From: Agrobacterium larrymoorei
Lineage (GTDB): Bacteria > Pseudomonadota > Alphaproteobacteria > Rhizobiales > Rhizobiaceae
DNA length: 64,000 bases
Reading direction: 5' to 3'
NCBI RefSeq assembly: GCF_030819275.1
Contig: NZ_JAUTBL010000002.1
Coordinates: forward strand, 2,788,501 to 2,852,500
The notes beneath the pieces are model-generated. The model was not told the origin of the DNA. It saw nothing but the letters and a program-made list of their open reading frames with translations, and did no database searches. Shown one piece after another: positions 18,537-27,699 of the stretch (the stretch's first letter is position 1; each line of letters opens with the position of its first letter). The position numbers were made by a program, and so were the translations under genes.

Positions 18537-19523
18537 ATGCATGTAGCGATTGTCGGCGCAGCCGGAATGGTAGGACGTAAGCTGACCGAAAGGCTCGTTC
18601 GCGAAGGAAATCTGAATGGCAAGGAGATCGAGAAATTTACCCTGATCGATGTATTCCAGCCCGAATCGCCAGCTGGCTTCAAGGGCACGGTTGATGCCAG
18701 AGCGGCCGATCTGTCCGCTCCCGGCGAGGCCGAAAAACTGGTGTCGACACGACCGGACGTGATCTTCCATCTCGCGGCTATCGTCTCCGGCGAAGCCGAA
18801 CTCGATTTCGACAAGGGCTATCGCATCAATCTGGACGGCACGCGTTATCTTTTCGACGCGATCCGCCTTGCCCATGGTCAGGATGGCTACAAGCCCCGCG
18901 TGGTCTTCACCTCGTCCATCGCCGTCTTCGGCGCGCCTCTGCCTTACCCGATCCCCGATGATTTCCACACGACGCCGCTGACCAGCTACGGCACGCAGAA
19001 GGCGATTTCGGAGCTGTTGCTCTCCGACTATACCAGACGCGGTTTCTTCGAAGGCATTGGCATTCGCCTGCCGACGATCTGCATCCGCCCCGGAAAGCCC
19101 AATGCTGCTGCCTCCGGCTTCTTCTCCAACATTTTACGCGAGCCGCTGGTCGGCCAGGAAGCCGTGTTGCCAGTACCAGAATCGATCCGCCACTGGCACG
19201 CTTCGCCGCGTTCGGCGGTCGGCTTCCTGCTGCATGGTGCAACCATCGATACCGACAAGGTCGGTCCCCGCCGCAATCTCTCCATGCCGGGCCTCAGCGC
19301 CACGGTGGGCGAGCAGATCGAGGCGCTGCGCAAGATCGCTGGCGAAAAAGCCGTCAGCCTTATCCGCCGCGAGCCGAACGAGATGATCATGCGCATGTGT
19401 GAGGGCTGGGCACCCGGTTTCGAGGCGACCCGCGCCCGCGAACTGGGCTTTACAGCCGAGACGAACTTCGAAGAGATCATCAAGGTCCATATCGAAGATG
19501 AGCTGGGAGGTTCGTTGAAATGA
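18537..19523 (+). CDS. DenD-like NAD-dependent dehydrogenase (SDR, epimerase type)
   Basis: 328-residue extended SDR. The Rossmann motif GAAGMVG is at residues 7-13, TSSIAVFG carries the catalytic Ser and YGTQK the catalytic Tyr-x3-Lys. Sequence and length fit the DenD family (D-erythronate dehydrogenase, oxidising the C2 hydroxyl of a four-carbon sugar acid to the 2-oxo acid) as I recall it. ATG 18537 is chosen over 18513/18516 because GGAGGAG precedes it and the Rossmann strand MHVAIVG then begins the protein. The stop overlaps the next gene by 4 bases (ATGA). Operator site 2 lies about 40 bases upstream. Confidence 0.82.
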   Translation: MHVAIVGAAGMVGRKLTERLVREGNLNGKEIEKFTLIDVFQPESPAGFKGTVDARAADLSAPGEAEKLVSTRPDVIFHLAAIVSGEAELDFDKGYRINLDGTRYLFDAIRLAHGQDGYKPRVVFTSSIAVFGAPLPYPIPDDFHTTPLTSYGTQKAISELLLSDYTRRGFFEGIGIRLPTICIRPGKPNAAASGFFSNILREPLVGQEAVLPVPESIRHWHASPRSAVGFLLHGATIDTDKVGPRRNLSMPGLSATVGEQIEALRKIAGEKAVSLIRREPNEMIMRMCEGWAPGFEATRARELGFTAETNFEEIIKVHIEDELGGSLK

Positions 19524-20422
19524 ATGGGTCTGACAAACAAGCGCGCACCATCGCTTTCCTCGGCACCGGCCTGATGGGCGGTCCCATGGCCCGCAATCTG
19601 TTGAAAGCAGGCTTTACGGTGCGTGTCTGGAACCGCAGCGTGGAGAAAGCGCAGGCGCTGGTGGAGCATGGGGCGGTCCTCGCCGCCTCCCCTGCGGACG
19701 CGGCGAAAGGTGCCGATATCGTCATCACCATGCTGAGCGATGGCAATGCTGTCGGCAATGTGCTGTTGGACATGGGCGTTGCGGAGGCGTTGAAAAAAGG
19801 CGCTATCGTCGTCGATAGCAGTTCCATTGCCCCACCAATCGCCCGCGACCATTCGCAAAAGCTGAAAGCGCTTGGTATTGCCCATGTGGACGCACCGGTG
19901 TCCGGCGGCGTGCCCGGCGCAACCGCCGGAACGCTGGCGATCATGGCCGGTGGCGATGAGGAAACGGTGAGCAGTCTCGGCGATGTCTTCTCCGCGATGG
20001 GTCGCCTGACTTATGTGGGACCATCCGGTGCAGGCCAGCTATGCAAGCTCGCCAATCAGCAGATCGTCGCCATCACCATCGGCGCGGTGGCAGAAGCCAT
20101 GATGCTGGTCGAAGCCGGTGGCGCATCGCGCGAAGGCTTCCGCAACGCCATCCGTGGCGGCTTTGCCGAGAGCCGCATTCTGGAACTACATGGCGAGCGC
20201 ATGGTCAAGCGCGACTTCGTGCCCGGCGGTCCGTCGAAATTTCAGCTGAAGGATCTGAACGGCGTATTGGCCACGGCCAAGGATCTCGATCTGGCCCTGC
20301 CGCTGACGGAAGAAGTGACCCGCGCTTTCGACACCTTCGTCAGCAATGGTGGCGCCGATATCGATCACAGCGGCCTGTTACTGCATCTGGAAAGACTGAA
20401 CAATCGCGAGCATAAAGGCTGA
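19520..20422 (+). CDS. NAD(P)-dependent beta-hydroxyacid dehydrogenase
   Basis: 300-residue member of the 3-hydroxyisobutyrate dehydrogenase family (tartronate semialdehyde reductase, L-threonate dehydrogenase, 3-HIBADH). The nucleotide site is IAFLGTGLMGGPMARNLLKAGF (residues 11-32), the substrate loop DAPVSGGVPGATAGTLAIMAGG, and the catalytic Lys lies in GQLCKLANQQIV. Substrate is not determinable; pairing with a DenD-like SDR suggests a C4-C6 sugar acid or its semialdehyde. It is translationally coupled to the upstream gene by an ATGA overlap. Confidence 0.85.
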   Translation: MNGSDKQARTIAFLGTGLMGGPMARNLLKAGFTVRVWNRSVEKAQALVEHGAVLAASPADAAKGADIVITMLSDGNAVGNVLLDMGVAEALKKGAIVVDSSSIAPPIARDHSQKLKALGIAHVDAPVSGGVPGATAGTLAIMAGGDEETVSSLGDVFSAMGRLTYVGPSGAGQLCKLANQQIVAITIGAVAEAMMLVEAGGASREGFRNAIRGGFAESRILELHGERMVKRDFVPGGPSKFQLKDLNGVLATAKDLDLALPLTEEVTRAFDTFVSNGGADIDHSGLLLHLERLNNREHKG

Positions 20423-20596
20423 TTTTAAAAAATCATACAATTAGGTGCCTGAACGCCTTTCGCGATGGAATGACATGACATAGGGTCACCGCCGACGTCG
20501 TCGCGCGCATTCGTGCGGCGTGACACCGCAAGCGAGGAAGGCAGCGCCGGACGCTGTCCAACACCACAGATTTAAAACTTTATAGGGAGTGCACCA

Positions 20597-22030
20597 ATGA
20601 CAATTCATCAAAACCTTATCGGCGGCGAATGGATCGGATCCGACACGTCGAAGAACATCAATCCTTCCGACACCAACGAAGTCGTCGGCCTTTACGCCCA
20701 GGCTTCAGCCGAAGACGCAAAGCAGGCCATCGCAGCAGCCAAGGCCGCTTTCCCGGCATGGTCGCGCTCCGGCATTCTCGAACGTCACGCCATCCTGAAG
20801 AAGACCGCCGATGAAATTCTCGCCCGCAAGGACGAGCTTGGCGCGCTTCTCGCGCGTGAAGAAGGCAAGGTTCTCGCAGAAGGCATTGGCGAAACGATCC
20901 GCGCCGCCCAGATTTTCGATTTCTTCGCCGGCGAAGCATTGCGTCTGGCGGGTGAAGTCATTCCGTCGGCTCGCCCGAATATCGGCGTGGAAGTGACACG
21001 CGAGCCGCTTGGCGTTATCGGCATCATCACCCCCTGGAACTTCCCGATTGCCATTCCGGCCTGGAAGATTGCACCGGCGCTTTGCTACGGCAACACCATC
21101 GTCTTCAAGCCGGCCGACCTCGTTCCGGGCTGCGCCTGGGCGATCGTCGATATCCTGCATCGCGCGGGTCTGCCAAAGGGCGTTCTGAACCTCGTCATGG
21201 GTCGCGGTTCCGTCGTCGGTCAGGCAATGCTCGACAGCCCGGATCTCGCTGGTATCACCTTCACCGGCTCCACCGGCACCGGAAAGCGCGTTGCCGCTTC
21301 GTCCTTGCCGTTCAACCGCAAGTTCCAGCTGGAAATGGGCGGCAAGAACCCCTTCGTCGTTCTCGATGATGCGGATCTGGGCGTCGCCGTCGAAGCGGCT
21401 GCAAACTCCGGCTTCTACTCCACCGGACAGCGCTGCACCGCCTCTTCGCGCATCATCGTCACCGAAGGCATTCACGACAAGTTCGTGGCAGCGCTTTCCG
21501 AGCGTCTGGCCAAGATCAATGTCGGCAACGCACTGTCCAAGGACACCCATGTCGGCCCGGTCGTCGACGAAAAGCAGTTGAAGCAGGATTGCGACTACAT
21601 CGAAATCGGCAAGAAGGAAGGTGCGAAGCTCGCCTTCGGCGGCGAAGTGCTGAAGCGCGAAACCCCCGGCTTCTTCCTGCAGCCGACGCTTTTCACCGAA
21701 GCCACCAACGACATGCGTATTTCGCGTGAAGAAATCTTCGGACCGGTCGCCTCCGTCATCCGCGTCAAGGATTATGATGAGGCTCTGGCCGTTGCCAACG
21801 ACACGCCTTTCGGCCTGTCTTCCGGCATCGCTACCACCAGCCTGAAGCACGCGACGCACTTCAAGCGCAACGCCGAAGCTGGCATGGTCATGGTCAATCT
21901 GCCGACCGCTGGTGTCGACTTCCACGTGCCATTCGGTGGCCGCAAGGCATCCTCCTTCGGCCCACGCGAGCAGGGCAAATATGCCAACGAGTTCTTCACC
22001 ACGGTGAAGACGGCTTATACCCTGGCTTGA
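20597..22030 (+). CDS. Aldehyde dehydrogenase, alpha-ketoglutaric semialdehyde type
   Basis: 477-residue NAD(P)-dependent ALDH. Catalytic Cys280 lies in SGFYSTGQRCTASSR, the general base Glu246 in FQLEMGGK, and Asn148 in TPWNFP. Length and the STGQRCTASSR context fit the KGSADH subgroup (AraE/XylA types), which oxidises 2,5-dioxopentanoate to 2-oxoglutarate. With the FAH-fold enzyme at 14813-15973 this would complete the last two steps of the Weimberg-type pentose-acid route. It is separated from the preceding gene by 174 bases, so it may have its own promoter; TAGGGAG gives the ribosome binding site. A terminator follows. Confidence 0.86.
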   Translation: MTIHQNLIGGEWIGSDTSKNINPSDTNEVVGLYAQASAEDAKQAIAAAKAAFPAWSRSGILERHAILKKTADEILARKDELGALLAREEGKVLAEGIGETIRAAQIFDFFAGEALRLAGEVIPSARPNIGVEVTREPLGVIGIITPWNFPIAIPAWKIAPALCYGNTIVFKPADLVPGCAWAIVDILHRAGLPKGVLNLVMGRGSVVGQAMLDSPDLAGITFTGSTGTGKRVAASSLPFNRKFQLEMGGKNPFVVLDDADLGVAVEAAANSGFYSTGQRCTASSRIIVTEGIHDKFVAALSERLAKINVGNALSKDTHVGPVVDEKQLKQDCDYIEIGKKEGAKLAFGGEVLKRETPGFFLQPTLFTEATNDMRISREEIFGPVASVIRVKDYDEALAVANDTPFGLSSGIATTSLKHATHFKRNAEAGMVMVNLPTAGVDFHVPFGGRKASSFGPREQGKYANEFFTTVKTAYTLA

Positions 22031-22046
22031 GCCGAGTTAGACTTTG

Positions 22047-22077
22047 AAAATCCCCGGCTTCGACCGGGGATTTTTTT
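22047..22077 (+). terminator. Intrinsic terminator after the aldehyde dehydrogenase
   Basis: AATCCCCGG pairs with CCGGGGATT around a 6-base loop, followed by seven T. Confidence 0.9.
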
Positions 22078-22135
22078 GGCTTCACGTCGCTGCATTTGGC
22101 CCTATGGTAGGCAACATCTGGAATGACGTGAGACG

Positions 22136-23113
22136 ATGATGACCGATATTGCGATGATCGAAGCGGCCCGCCAGCGTATGAGCGGCGAGGCAATCCGCAC
22201 CCCTTTGATGTCCTCCCCTTTTCTCGATGAGATTGCCGGCCGCAAGGTGCTGATCAAGCCTGAGTGCCTGCAGCGCACCGGCTCCTTCAAATTTCGCGGC
22301 GGCTGGTCGGCTGTGTCGGCCCTGGAACCCGAGGTGCGAAAACTCGGCGTCATCGCCTTTTCCTCCGGCAACCATGCGCAAGGCGTCGCACTGGCTGCCA
22401 GCCTGCACGGCGTGCCTGCCGTCATCATCATGCCGCGGGATGCACCGCGGATCAAAATCGAGAACACCAAAGCCTATGGCGCTGAGGTCGTGCTCTACGA
22501 TCGCGCCAATGAAGACCGTGATACGATCGGCGCCACGCTTTCCGAAGAACGTGGCCTGACCTTGATCCGCCCCTATGACGAACCTCTGGTGATTGCCGGC
22601 CAAGGCACGGTGGGCCTGGAGATCGCCGAACAGGCGCAGGAGGCCGGTATCGAGAAGGCTGAGGTGCTTGTCTGCTGCGGTGGCGGCGGTCTGACATCGG
22701 GCGTTGCACTTGCCTTGGAAGCCAAAGCACCGGGCTTCAAGGTGCGCACGGCAGAGCCTGAAAATTTCGACGACGTGGCGCGCTCGCTCGCCTCAGGAAA
22801 GATCGAGAGAAACGCGGCACTCACTGGCTCCATCTGCGATGCGATCATCACGCCCCAACCCGGCAACATCACCTTCCCGATCCTGAGACGCCTCTGCGGC
22901 GCAGGTATCGCCGTTACGGAAGAAGAAGCGCTGCGCGCCATGGTGCTCGCCTTCCAGCGCCTGAAGATCGTGGTGGAGCCGGGCGGTGCCGTGGCACTTG
23001 CCGCCGCCCTCTTCCATGGCGATGCGTTGGAGACCGACACGGTGATCGCCGTGGCATCCGGTGGCAATGTCGATCCCGCCATCATGGCGGACGCTCTGTC
23101 GAAATACGCTTGA
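22136..23113 (+). CDS. Threonine/serine dehydratase-like PLP enzyme
   Basis: 325-residue fold-type II PLP enzyme. The Schiff-base lysine K52 lies in TGSFKFRGG, the Asn contact in [13 protein letters not shown], and the phosphate-binding glycine loop is [11 protein letters not shown]. There is no ACT regulatory domain, so it is of the catabolic/short type (threonine or serine ammonia-lyase; serine racemase or hydroxyaspartate dehydratase are alternatives). The start could be either of two adjacent ATG codons (22136, 22139). A cupin gene follows after 34 bases on the same strand, probably in one operon. Confidence 0.85.
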   Translation: MMTDIAMIEAARQRMSGEAIRTPLMSSPFLDEIAGRKVLIKPECLQRTGSFKFRGGWSAVSALEPEVRKLGVIAFSSGNHAQGVALAASLHGVPAVIIMPRDAPRIKIENTKAYGAEVVLYDRANEDRDTIGATLSEERGLTLIRPYDEPLVIAGQGTVGLEIAEQAQEAGIEKAEVLVCCGGGGLTSGVALALEAKAPGFKVRTAEPENFDDVARSLASGKIERNAALTGSICDAIITPQPGNITFPILRRLCGAGIAVTEEEALRAMVLAFQRLKIVVEPGGAVALAAALFHGDALETDTVIAVASGGNVDPAIMADALSKYA

Positions 23114-23147
23114 TCTTCAAGAGTTCAACGAGACGAGGAAAATGATC

Positions 23148-23546
23148 ATGGAGATCACCCGCGCTGGCACGAAACCATCCGGCAAAGGTCCGGCTGATTA
23201 TTTCACCGGAACGGTGCGCATCGACCCGCTGTTCAATCCGCATGATGCAGACCGCGTCCAGGGCGCGCAGGTGACTTTTGAGCCCGGCGCCCGCACCGCC
23301 TGGCACACCCATCCGCTTGGTCAGACACTGATCGTCACCTCCGGATCGGGTCTGGCGCAACGCGAAGGCGGCCCGATCGAGACGATTGCGCCCGGCGATG
23401 GGGTCTGGTTCGCCCCGGGTGAGAAGCATTGGCACGGCGCAGCGGCGGAAACTGCCATGACCCATATCGCCATTCAGGAAGTCAAGGATGGCAAGGTCGT
23501 GGACTGGATGGAGCATGTTACGGATGCGCAATACGCGGGCGGCTAA
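23148..23546 (+). CDS. Cupin-fold protein resembling bacterial hydroxynitrile lyases
   Basis: 132-residue single-domain cupin. Read from ATG 23148 the metal ligands fall at H53, H55, Q59 and H94 ([11 protein letters not shown] and GEKHWHG), followed by H96. Length and text ([43 protein letters not shown]) closely resemble the manganese cupin hydroxynitrile lyases described from acidobacteria (GtHNL) as I recall them. The natural reaction in rhizobia is unknown. GAGG lies 9 bases upstream; a start 6 bases earlier (23142) is also possible. It follows the dehydratase gene directly. Confidence 0.8.
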   Translation: MEITRAGTKPSGKGPADYFTGTVRIDPLFNPHDADRVQGAQVTFEPGARTAWHTHPLGQTLIVTSGSGLAQREGGPIETIAPGDGVWFAPGEKHWHGAAAETAMTHIAIQEVKDGKVVDWMEHVTDAQYAGG

Positions 23547-23562
23547 GGTTCGATAAGAGACG

Positions 23563-24666
23563 CTACTCCGTAAGCCTTGCGACAACCTCATCCGCAATTG
23601 CCAGCGAGGCCGTCAAACCGGGGCTCTCGATACCGAAAAGATTGACGAGACCCGCAACACCATGTCGCTCCGGTCCGTCGATGCGAAAATCCATCGCAGG
23701 CTCTGAAGGCCCGGAAATCTTGGGCCTGATGCCGGAATAGGCTGGCTGAAGCGCATTATCCGGCAAGCCAGGCCAATAGCGGCGGATAGCCTCGTCAAAG
23801 CCAGCGGAGCGCTCGGGATCGACGGCGTAATCAATATGGTCGATCCATTCAATGTCGGGGCCGAAACGCGCCTGACCGGCAATGTCGAGTGTCAGATGCA
23901 CGCCGAGGCCATGGCTATGCGGGGCCGGATAGACGAGCCGCGAAAAAGGCGATCTGCCTTTCAGCGAGAAATAGGAGCCCTTGGCGTAAAAGGCTTGCGG
24001 AATATGCTCCGCCGCCAGCCCCTCGATGGCGCAGGCAATCTGCGGTGCCACCAGCCCGCCCGAATTGATCAGCGTTCGGCAGGTCAATTCTATCGGCTCA
24101 TCACCGCCGACGAAGACCCGAAAGCCGTCCTCCTCCACGACAGCGCGCAAGAAGGGCGTTCTGTAAGCGAGACTGCCGCCCGCATCCTCCATGTCGCCAA
24201 GCAGCGCCAGCATATAGCCATGGCTGTCGATGATGCCTGTCATGGGTGACGACAATGCCGCCTTGCAGGAGAGTGCTGGTTCCAGACTCCGGGCCTGGGA
24301 TGCGCTAATCAGATCCAGCGCCTCGCAACCATTGTCGAGACCTCGGCGCTGTAGGTCTTCGATCAGAGGAATTTCGCTCTCGGCGGTCGCCACGATCAGC
24401 TTGCCGCAGCGGCGATGCGCAACCCCATGGCTCTCGCAAAAGTGATAGAGCCGCTTTCGCCCCTCGACACAGAGCCGCGCCTTCAGGCTGCCTTGAGGAT
24501 AGTAAAGCCCGGCATGGATAACCTCACTGTTGCGCGAGGAGGTGGCGCTGCCGAATTCCGCTTCCTTTTCCAACACGATAACGGACCGGCCTTGAAGCGC
24601 CAGCGCACGCCCGATGGCAAGGCCTATGACGCCCGCCCCTATGATGATCGCATCGATATCCGCCAC
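23563..24666 (-). CDS. FAD-dependent oxidoreductase, L-2-hydroxyglutarate oxidase-like
   Basis: 367-residue DAO-family flavoprotein. The dinucleotide fold is at the N-terminus (AIIIGAGVIGLAIGRALALQGRSVIVLEKE), followed by SATSSRNSEVIHAGLYYPQGSLKARLCVEGRKRLYHFC, the signature of the LhgO/YgaF group that oxidises L-2-hydroxyglutarate to 2-oxoglutarate with electrons to the quinone pool. The C-terminus GLVNLFGIESPGLTASLAIADEV is the second FAD contact. It converges on the cupin gene with a 16-base gap. A different small 2-hydroxy acid as substrate cannot be excluded. Confidence 0.85.
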   Translation of the reverse strand: MADIDAIIIGAGVIGLAIGRALALQGRSVIVLEKEAEFGSATSSRNSEVIHAGLYYPQGSLKARLCVEGRKRLYHFCESHGVAHRRCGKLIVATAESEIPLIEDLQRRGLDNGCEALDLISASQARSLEPALSCKAALSSPMTGIIDSHGYMLALLGDMEDAGGSLAYRTPFLRAVVEEDGFRVFVGGDEPIELTCRTLINSGGLVAPQIACAIEGLAAEHIPQAFYAKGSYFSLKGRSPFSRLVYPAPHSHGLGVHLTLDIAGQARFGPDIEWIDHIDYAVDPERSAGFDEAIRRYWPGLPDNALQPAYSGIRPKISGPSEPAMDFRIDGPERHGVAGLVNLFGIESPGLTASLAIADEVVARLTE

Positions 24667-24895
24667 GCGTCTTTCCCACCTTTTACCCGTTGAACCGAAA
24701 CACCGCTCGGACGTTAAGGAATCGTGAATGCGGTAGATCGGACCTTGTTGGGAGGCAAGTCACGACCAGTATTTTCTCCGCAAGCCCAATCTTATGGAAA
24801 TTTATCTCTACTGGAACACTAGAGAATAGCGATATTCTCAGCGTCATGATCCCGCAGATCGGCGGTACCGATTTTTGGACGAACAGGAGGGTGCG
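24667..24895. other. Intergenic region upstream of the 47-aa gene
   Basis: About 230 bases between the divergent oxidoreductase gene and the small membrane protein gene. An AT-rich patch at about 24770-24840 probably contains promoter elements. I looked for a cobalamin riboswitch because of the neighbouring cobalamin genes and did not see a B12 box. Confidence 0.35.
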
Positions 24896-25039
24896 ATGTC
24901 TTATTCCAAAGCAGGAAAAGCAAGAGATTTCACGCCGTCAACCGCGCCGCATCGCGGCTGGCAGGCATCGATCCATACAGCGCTCGTCGGCATCTGCTTC
25001 GCCTTCGTCGCCGCGGTGATCTTCGGCTTGGTGCCTTGA
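24896..25039 (+). CDS. Small single-pass membrane protein (47 aa)
   Basis: ATG 24896 follows AGGAGGGTGCG, a strong ribosome binding site, and opens a 47-residue frame beginning MSYSKAGKARDF. A polar, basic N-terminal half is followed by one hydrophobic stretch (about 30-47, TALVGICFAFVAAVIFGLVP) that ends the protein. The good ribosome binding site and clean helix support a real gene. It converges on cbiD with a 7-base gap. Function unknown; it does not match CbtB, which carries histidines. Confidence 0.6.
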   Translation: MSYSKAGKARDFTPSTAPHRGWQASIHTALVGICFAFVAAVIFGLVP

Positions 25040-25046
25040 CCAGGCT

Positions 25047-26168
25047 TTAGCCTATCGGCTCCTCAGAATAAGGGGCCGTGTGATCGGATGGCGTCGGCAC
25101 CGTGCGGCCCTTAAGGCTTCCATCGCGATCAAAGACCAGAATATCGAACACGATATCATTCCGGCCAAGCGCTGCCGCGGCGGTGACCCAAGCCTTCTCA
25201 GCAACAATTTGTCCAAGATCGATGTGAGCCGCCTCGGCCAGTTGGAAAGCGTGCGCCACCATATTGGCCTGCCGGATGGCGGCTGAAAGCTCAGCCTTCG
25301 CCCCTGCCTCTTCCGCCAGCTTTGCCAACGCTTCCAGATCCGCCATCCCACGCTTGGAATGCACATCCAGCATGCCCTGCGCCAGCTTGGTCATCTTCGC
25401 AACACCGCCCGCCACGGTTACTCTCGGGACGGGATGGCTTTTCAGATATTTCAGCATGCCGCCAATGAAATCGCCCATATCGATCAGCGCGGTCTCGGGC
25501 AGGCCATAAAAGGCTTGTCCCGCCTTTTCCGAGGCATTCCCCGTAGCGCCAAGCAGATGGGGAAGCCCTTCCGCCCGTGCCACATCGATGCCGCGCCAAA
25601 TCGAGTGGATCCAAGCGGAACAGGAGAAGGGAATGACGATGCCGGTGGTGCCGAGAATGGAGAGCCCACCGACGATCCCAAGCCGTCCATTCAGCGTCTT
25701 TTCCGCCAGCGTCTCTCCATCGCGCACGGAAATTTCCACTTCGAAATCGGCCTCACTGCCTGCTACCTCATGGATTGCAGTGGCGATCATTTGACGCGGG
25801 ACGGGATTGATCGCAGGCTCTCCCACCGAAAGCGGTAGGCCGGGCCGGGTGACGATGCCCACGCCCTTGCCCGCCTTGAAGCTGATACCGCTTCCCTTCT
25901 CCGTTCTGCGCAGCGTGCTTTCGATCAGCGCGCCATGGGTGACATCGGGATCGTCGCCGGCATCCTTGACGATGCCCGCGCGGGCGAACCCGTCGCCCTT
26001 CTCCTCCGTCGCCAGAACGAAGGCAGGTCGAGACCCATTTGGAAGTTCGACATCGACAAGATCAGGGAAGGAACCGGTCAAAAGCGCCTGGCAGGCGGCC
26101 TTCGTCGCTGCGGCAGCGCAGGTGCCGGTGGTCCAGCCACGCCGAAGGTTTTTGCCATCCGTTTCCAT
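25047..26168 (-). CDS. cbiD: Cobalt-precorrin-5B (C1)-methyltransferase
   Basis: 373 residues from ATG 26168 (METDGKNLRRGWTTGTCAAAATKAA); this start is preferred to one 45 bases upstream because the conserved RRGWTTGTCAAAA block then sits at the N-terminus. CbiD adds the C1 methyl group in corrin ring formation. Other family blocks visible are VTRPGLPLSVGEPAINPVPRQMI and LGTTGIVIPFS. It is divergent from cobB across 91 bases. CbiD is classically assigned to the anaerobic route, while the neighbour is a CobB-type amidase; a mixed set is common in alphaproteobacteria lacking CobF, as I recall. Confidence 0.92.
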   Translation of the reverse strand: METDGKNLRRGWTTGTCAAAATKAACQALLTGSFPDLVDVELPNGSRPAFVLATEEKGDGFARAGIVKDAGDDPDVTHGALIESTLRRTEKGSGISFKAGKGVGIVTRPGLPLSVGEPAINPVPRQMIATAIHEVAGSEADFEVEISVRDGETLAEKTLNGRLGIVGGLSILGTTGIVIPFSCSAWIHSIWRGIDVARAEGLPHLLGATGNASEKAGQAFYGLPETALIDMGDFIGGMLKYLKSHPVPRVTVAGGVAKMTKLAQGMLDVHSKRGMADLEALAKLAEEAGAKAELSAAIRQANMVAHAFQLAEAAHIDLGQIVAEKAWVTAAAALGRNDIVFDILVFDRDGSLKGRTVPTPSDHTAPYSEEPIG

Positions 26169-26259
26169 GAATGTCCTATAGACCTTGCAGCGTGAGCCGT
26201 CATCGGTAAACAACAGACCAATTGCACGTTAGACAGGGCCCGGAGTTTAGAATTCTGCC

Positions 26260-27573
26260 ATGACCGCAAAAGCCATCATCATCGGCGCGCCCCGCTCCGG
26301 CTCCGGCAAGACCAGCGTCACCATCGGTCTGCTGCGCGCCTTTGCCCGGCGTGGCGTCAAAGTGCGCGGCATCAAGACCGGGCCGGATTACATCGATCCC
26401 GGCTTCCATGCGGTCGCAACCGGAACGCCCGGTCTCAACCTCGACAGCTGGGCGATGCAGCCGGAACTGCTGCGCCATCTTCTGACCCAACAGGCCGACG
26501 GCGCGGACCTTCTGCTGATCGAAAGCGCCATGGGCCTCTTCGATGGCATTGCCGTCTCCGACAACCGGACCGGTTCGGCCGCCGATCTGGCGCGTCTGTT
26601 TGACATCCCCGTGCTGCTGGTGCTGGATGTGTCCGGACAGTCGCAAACGGCGGCTGCGATGGCGCATGGTTTTGCCCATTACGATCCGGCGGTGAAGATG
26701 GCTGCCGTGGTCCTCAACCGCGCGGGCAGCGAACGCCACCGCACGCTCTGCACCGAGGCGATCGAAAAGATCGGCCTTCCCGTTGCCGGCTGCGTCATGC
26801 GCGATCCGTCGCTGACCCTGCCCGAGCGGCATCTGGGTCTGGTGCAGGCGAGCGAACACCCCGAGATCGACGCCCATATCGAAAGACTGGCCGGCACGAT
26901 GGAGCGCGCCATCGATCTCGATGCGCTGCTGGCTCTAGCGACGCCCATCGATTTGGCCGAAGGTTCTCTCGACGCGGGAATTGCCCCGCCCGGCCAACGC
27001 ATCGCCTTGGCCGAAGATGCCGCTTTTACCTTCCTCTACCCCCATCTGAAGCGCCAATGGCGGGAAGCCGGTGCCGAGATTTTACCCTTCTCCCCGCTTG
27101 CCGATGAAGGTCCGGACGCATCCTGCGACATCTGCTGGCTGCCCGGCGGTTATCCGGAACTTTTCGCTGGACAGCTTTCAGCCGCATCGCACTTTAGGGC
27201 GTCGCTTGCCCATTTTTCGCAGACGAAGCCAGTTCACGGTGAATGCGGAGGCTATATGGTGCTGGGAGAAGCGCTGAAGGACGCAAGCGGCGTGACGCAC
27301 GCCATGACCGGGCTGCTCTCCCACGCCACCAGCTTTGCCAAGCGGAAAATGAACCTGGGTTACCGTCAGGCCAAGATTGCCGAGACCGGCCCGCTCGGCC
27401 AGGCCGGCGATGTTTTACGCGGACATGAGTTTCATTATGCCAGCGTCACGGATGCCGGCACCGATCAACCTTTCGCGGAAATCGCCGATGGTCTCGGCAA
27501 GCCGCTCGGGCCATCCGGCGGCAGGCGCGGCCTCGTCAGCGGAACATTTTTCCACGCCATCGCAAAGGCTTAG
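26260..27573 (+). CDS. cobB: Cobyrinate / hydrogenobyrinate a,c-diamide synthase
   Basis: 437-residue ATP- and glutamine-dependent amidase that amidates the a and c side chains of (hydrogeno)byrinic acid. The N-terminal dethiobiotin-synthetase-like domain carries the P-loop GAPRSGSGKTSVTIG (residues 9-23) and GIKTGPDYIDPGFH. The C-terminal glutaminase domain holds the triad cysteine in VHGECGGYMVLGEAL and a late histidine in RGHEFHYAS. ATG 26260 matches the family N-terminus. Confidence 0.95.
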   Translation: MTAKAIIIGAPRSGSGKTSVTIGLLRAFARRGVKVRGIKTGPDYIDPGFHAVATGTPGLNLDSWAMQPELLRHLLTQQADGADLLLIESAMGLFDGIAVSDNRTGSAADLARLFDIPVLLVLDVSGQSQTAAAMAHGFAHYDPAVKMAAVVLNRAGSERHRTLCTEAIEKIGLPVAGCVMRDPSLTLPERHLGLVQASEHPEIDAHIERLAGTMERAIDLDALLALATPIDLAEGSLDAGIAPPGQRIALAEDAAFTFLYPHLKRQWREAGAEILPFSPLADEGPDASCDICWLPGGYPELFAGQLSAASHFRASLAHFSQTKPVHGECGGYMVLGEALKDASGVTHAMTGLLSHATSFAKRKMNLGYRQAKIAETGPLGQAGDVLRGHEFHYASVTDAGTDQPFAEIADGLGKPLGPSGGRRGLVSGTFFHAIAKA

Positions 27574-27699
27574 CAGGTTCTTTTGCTGGAGGCAGGTGTT
27601 CCGTCCGTTGCGGGAGTGGAGGAACGACTTTGCATTTCCTATATTGCGGAAACACTGCATCCCTACCTGGAACCCCATTTGGAATAAGGACGGATCTTC

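Noticed and set aside
24667..24895. Possible cobalamin riboswitch near cbiD/cobB
   Set aside because: No B12 box or matching stems seen on either strand here or in 26169-26259.
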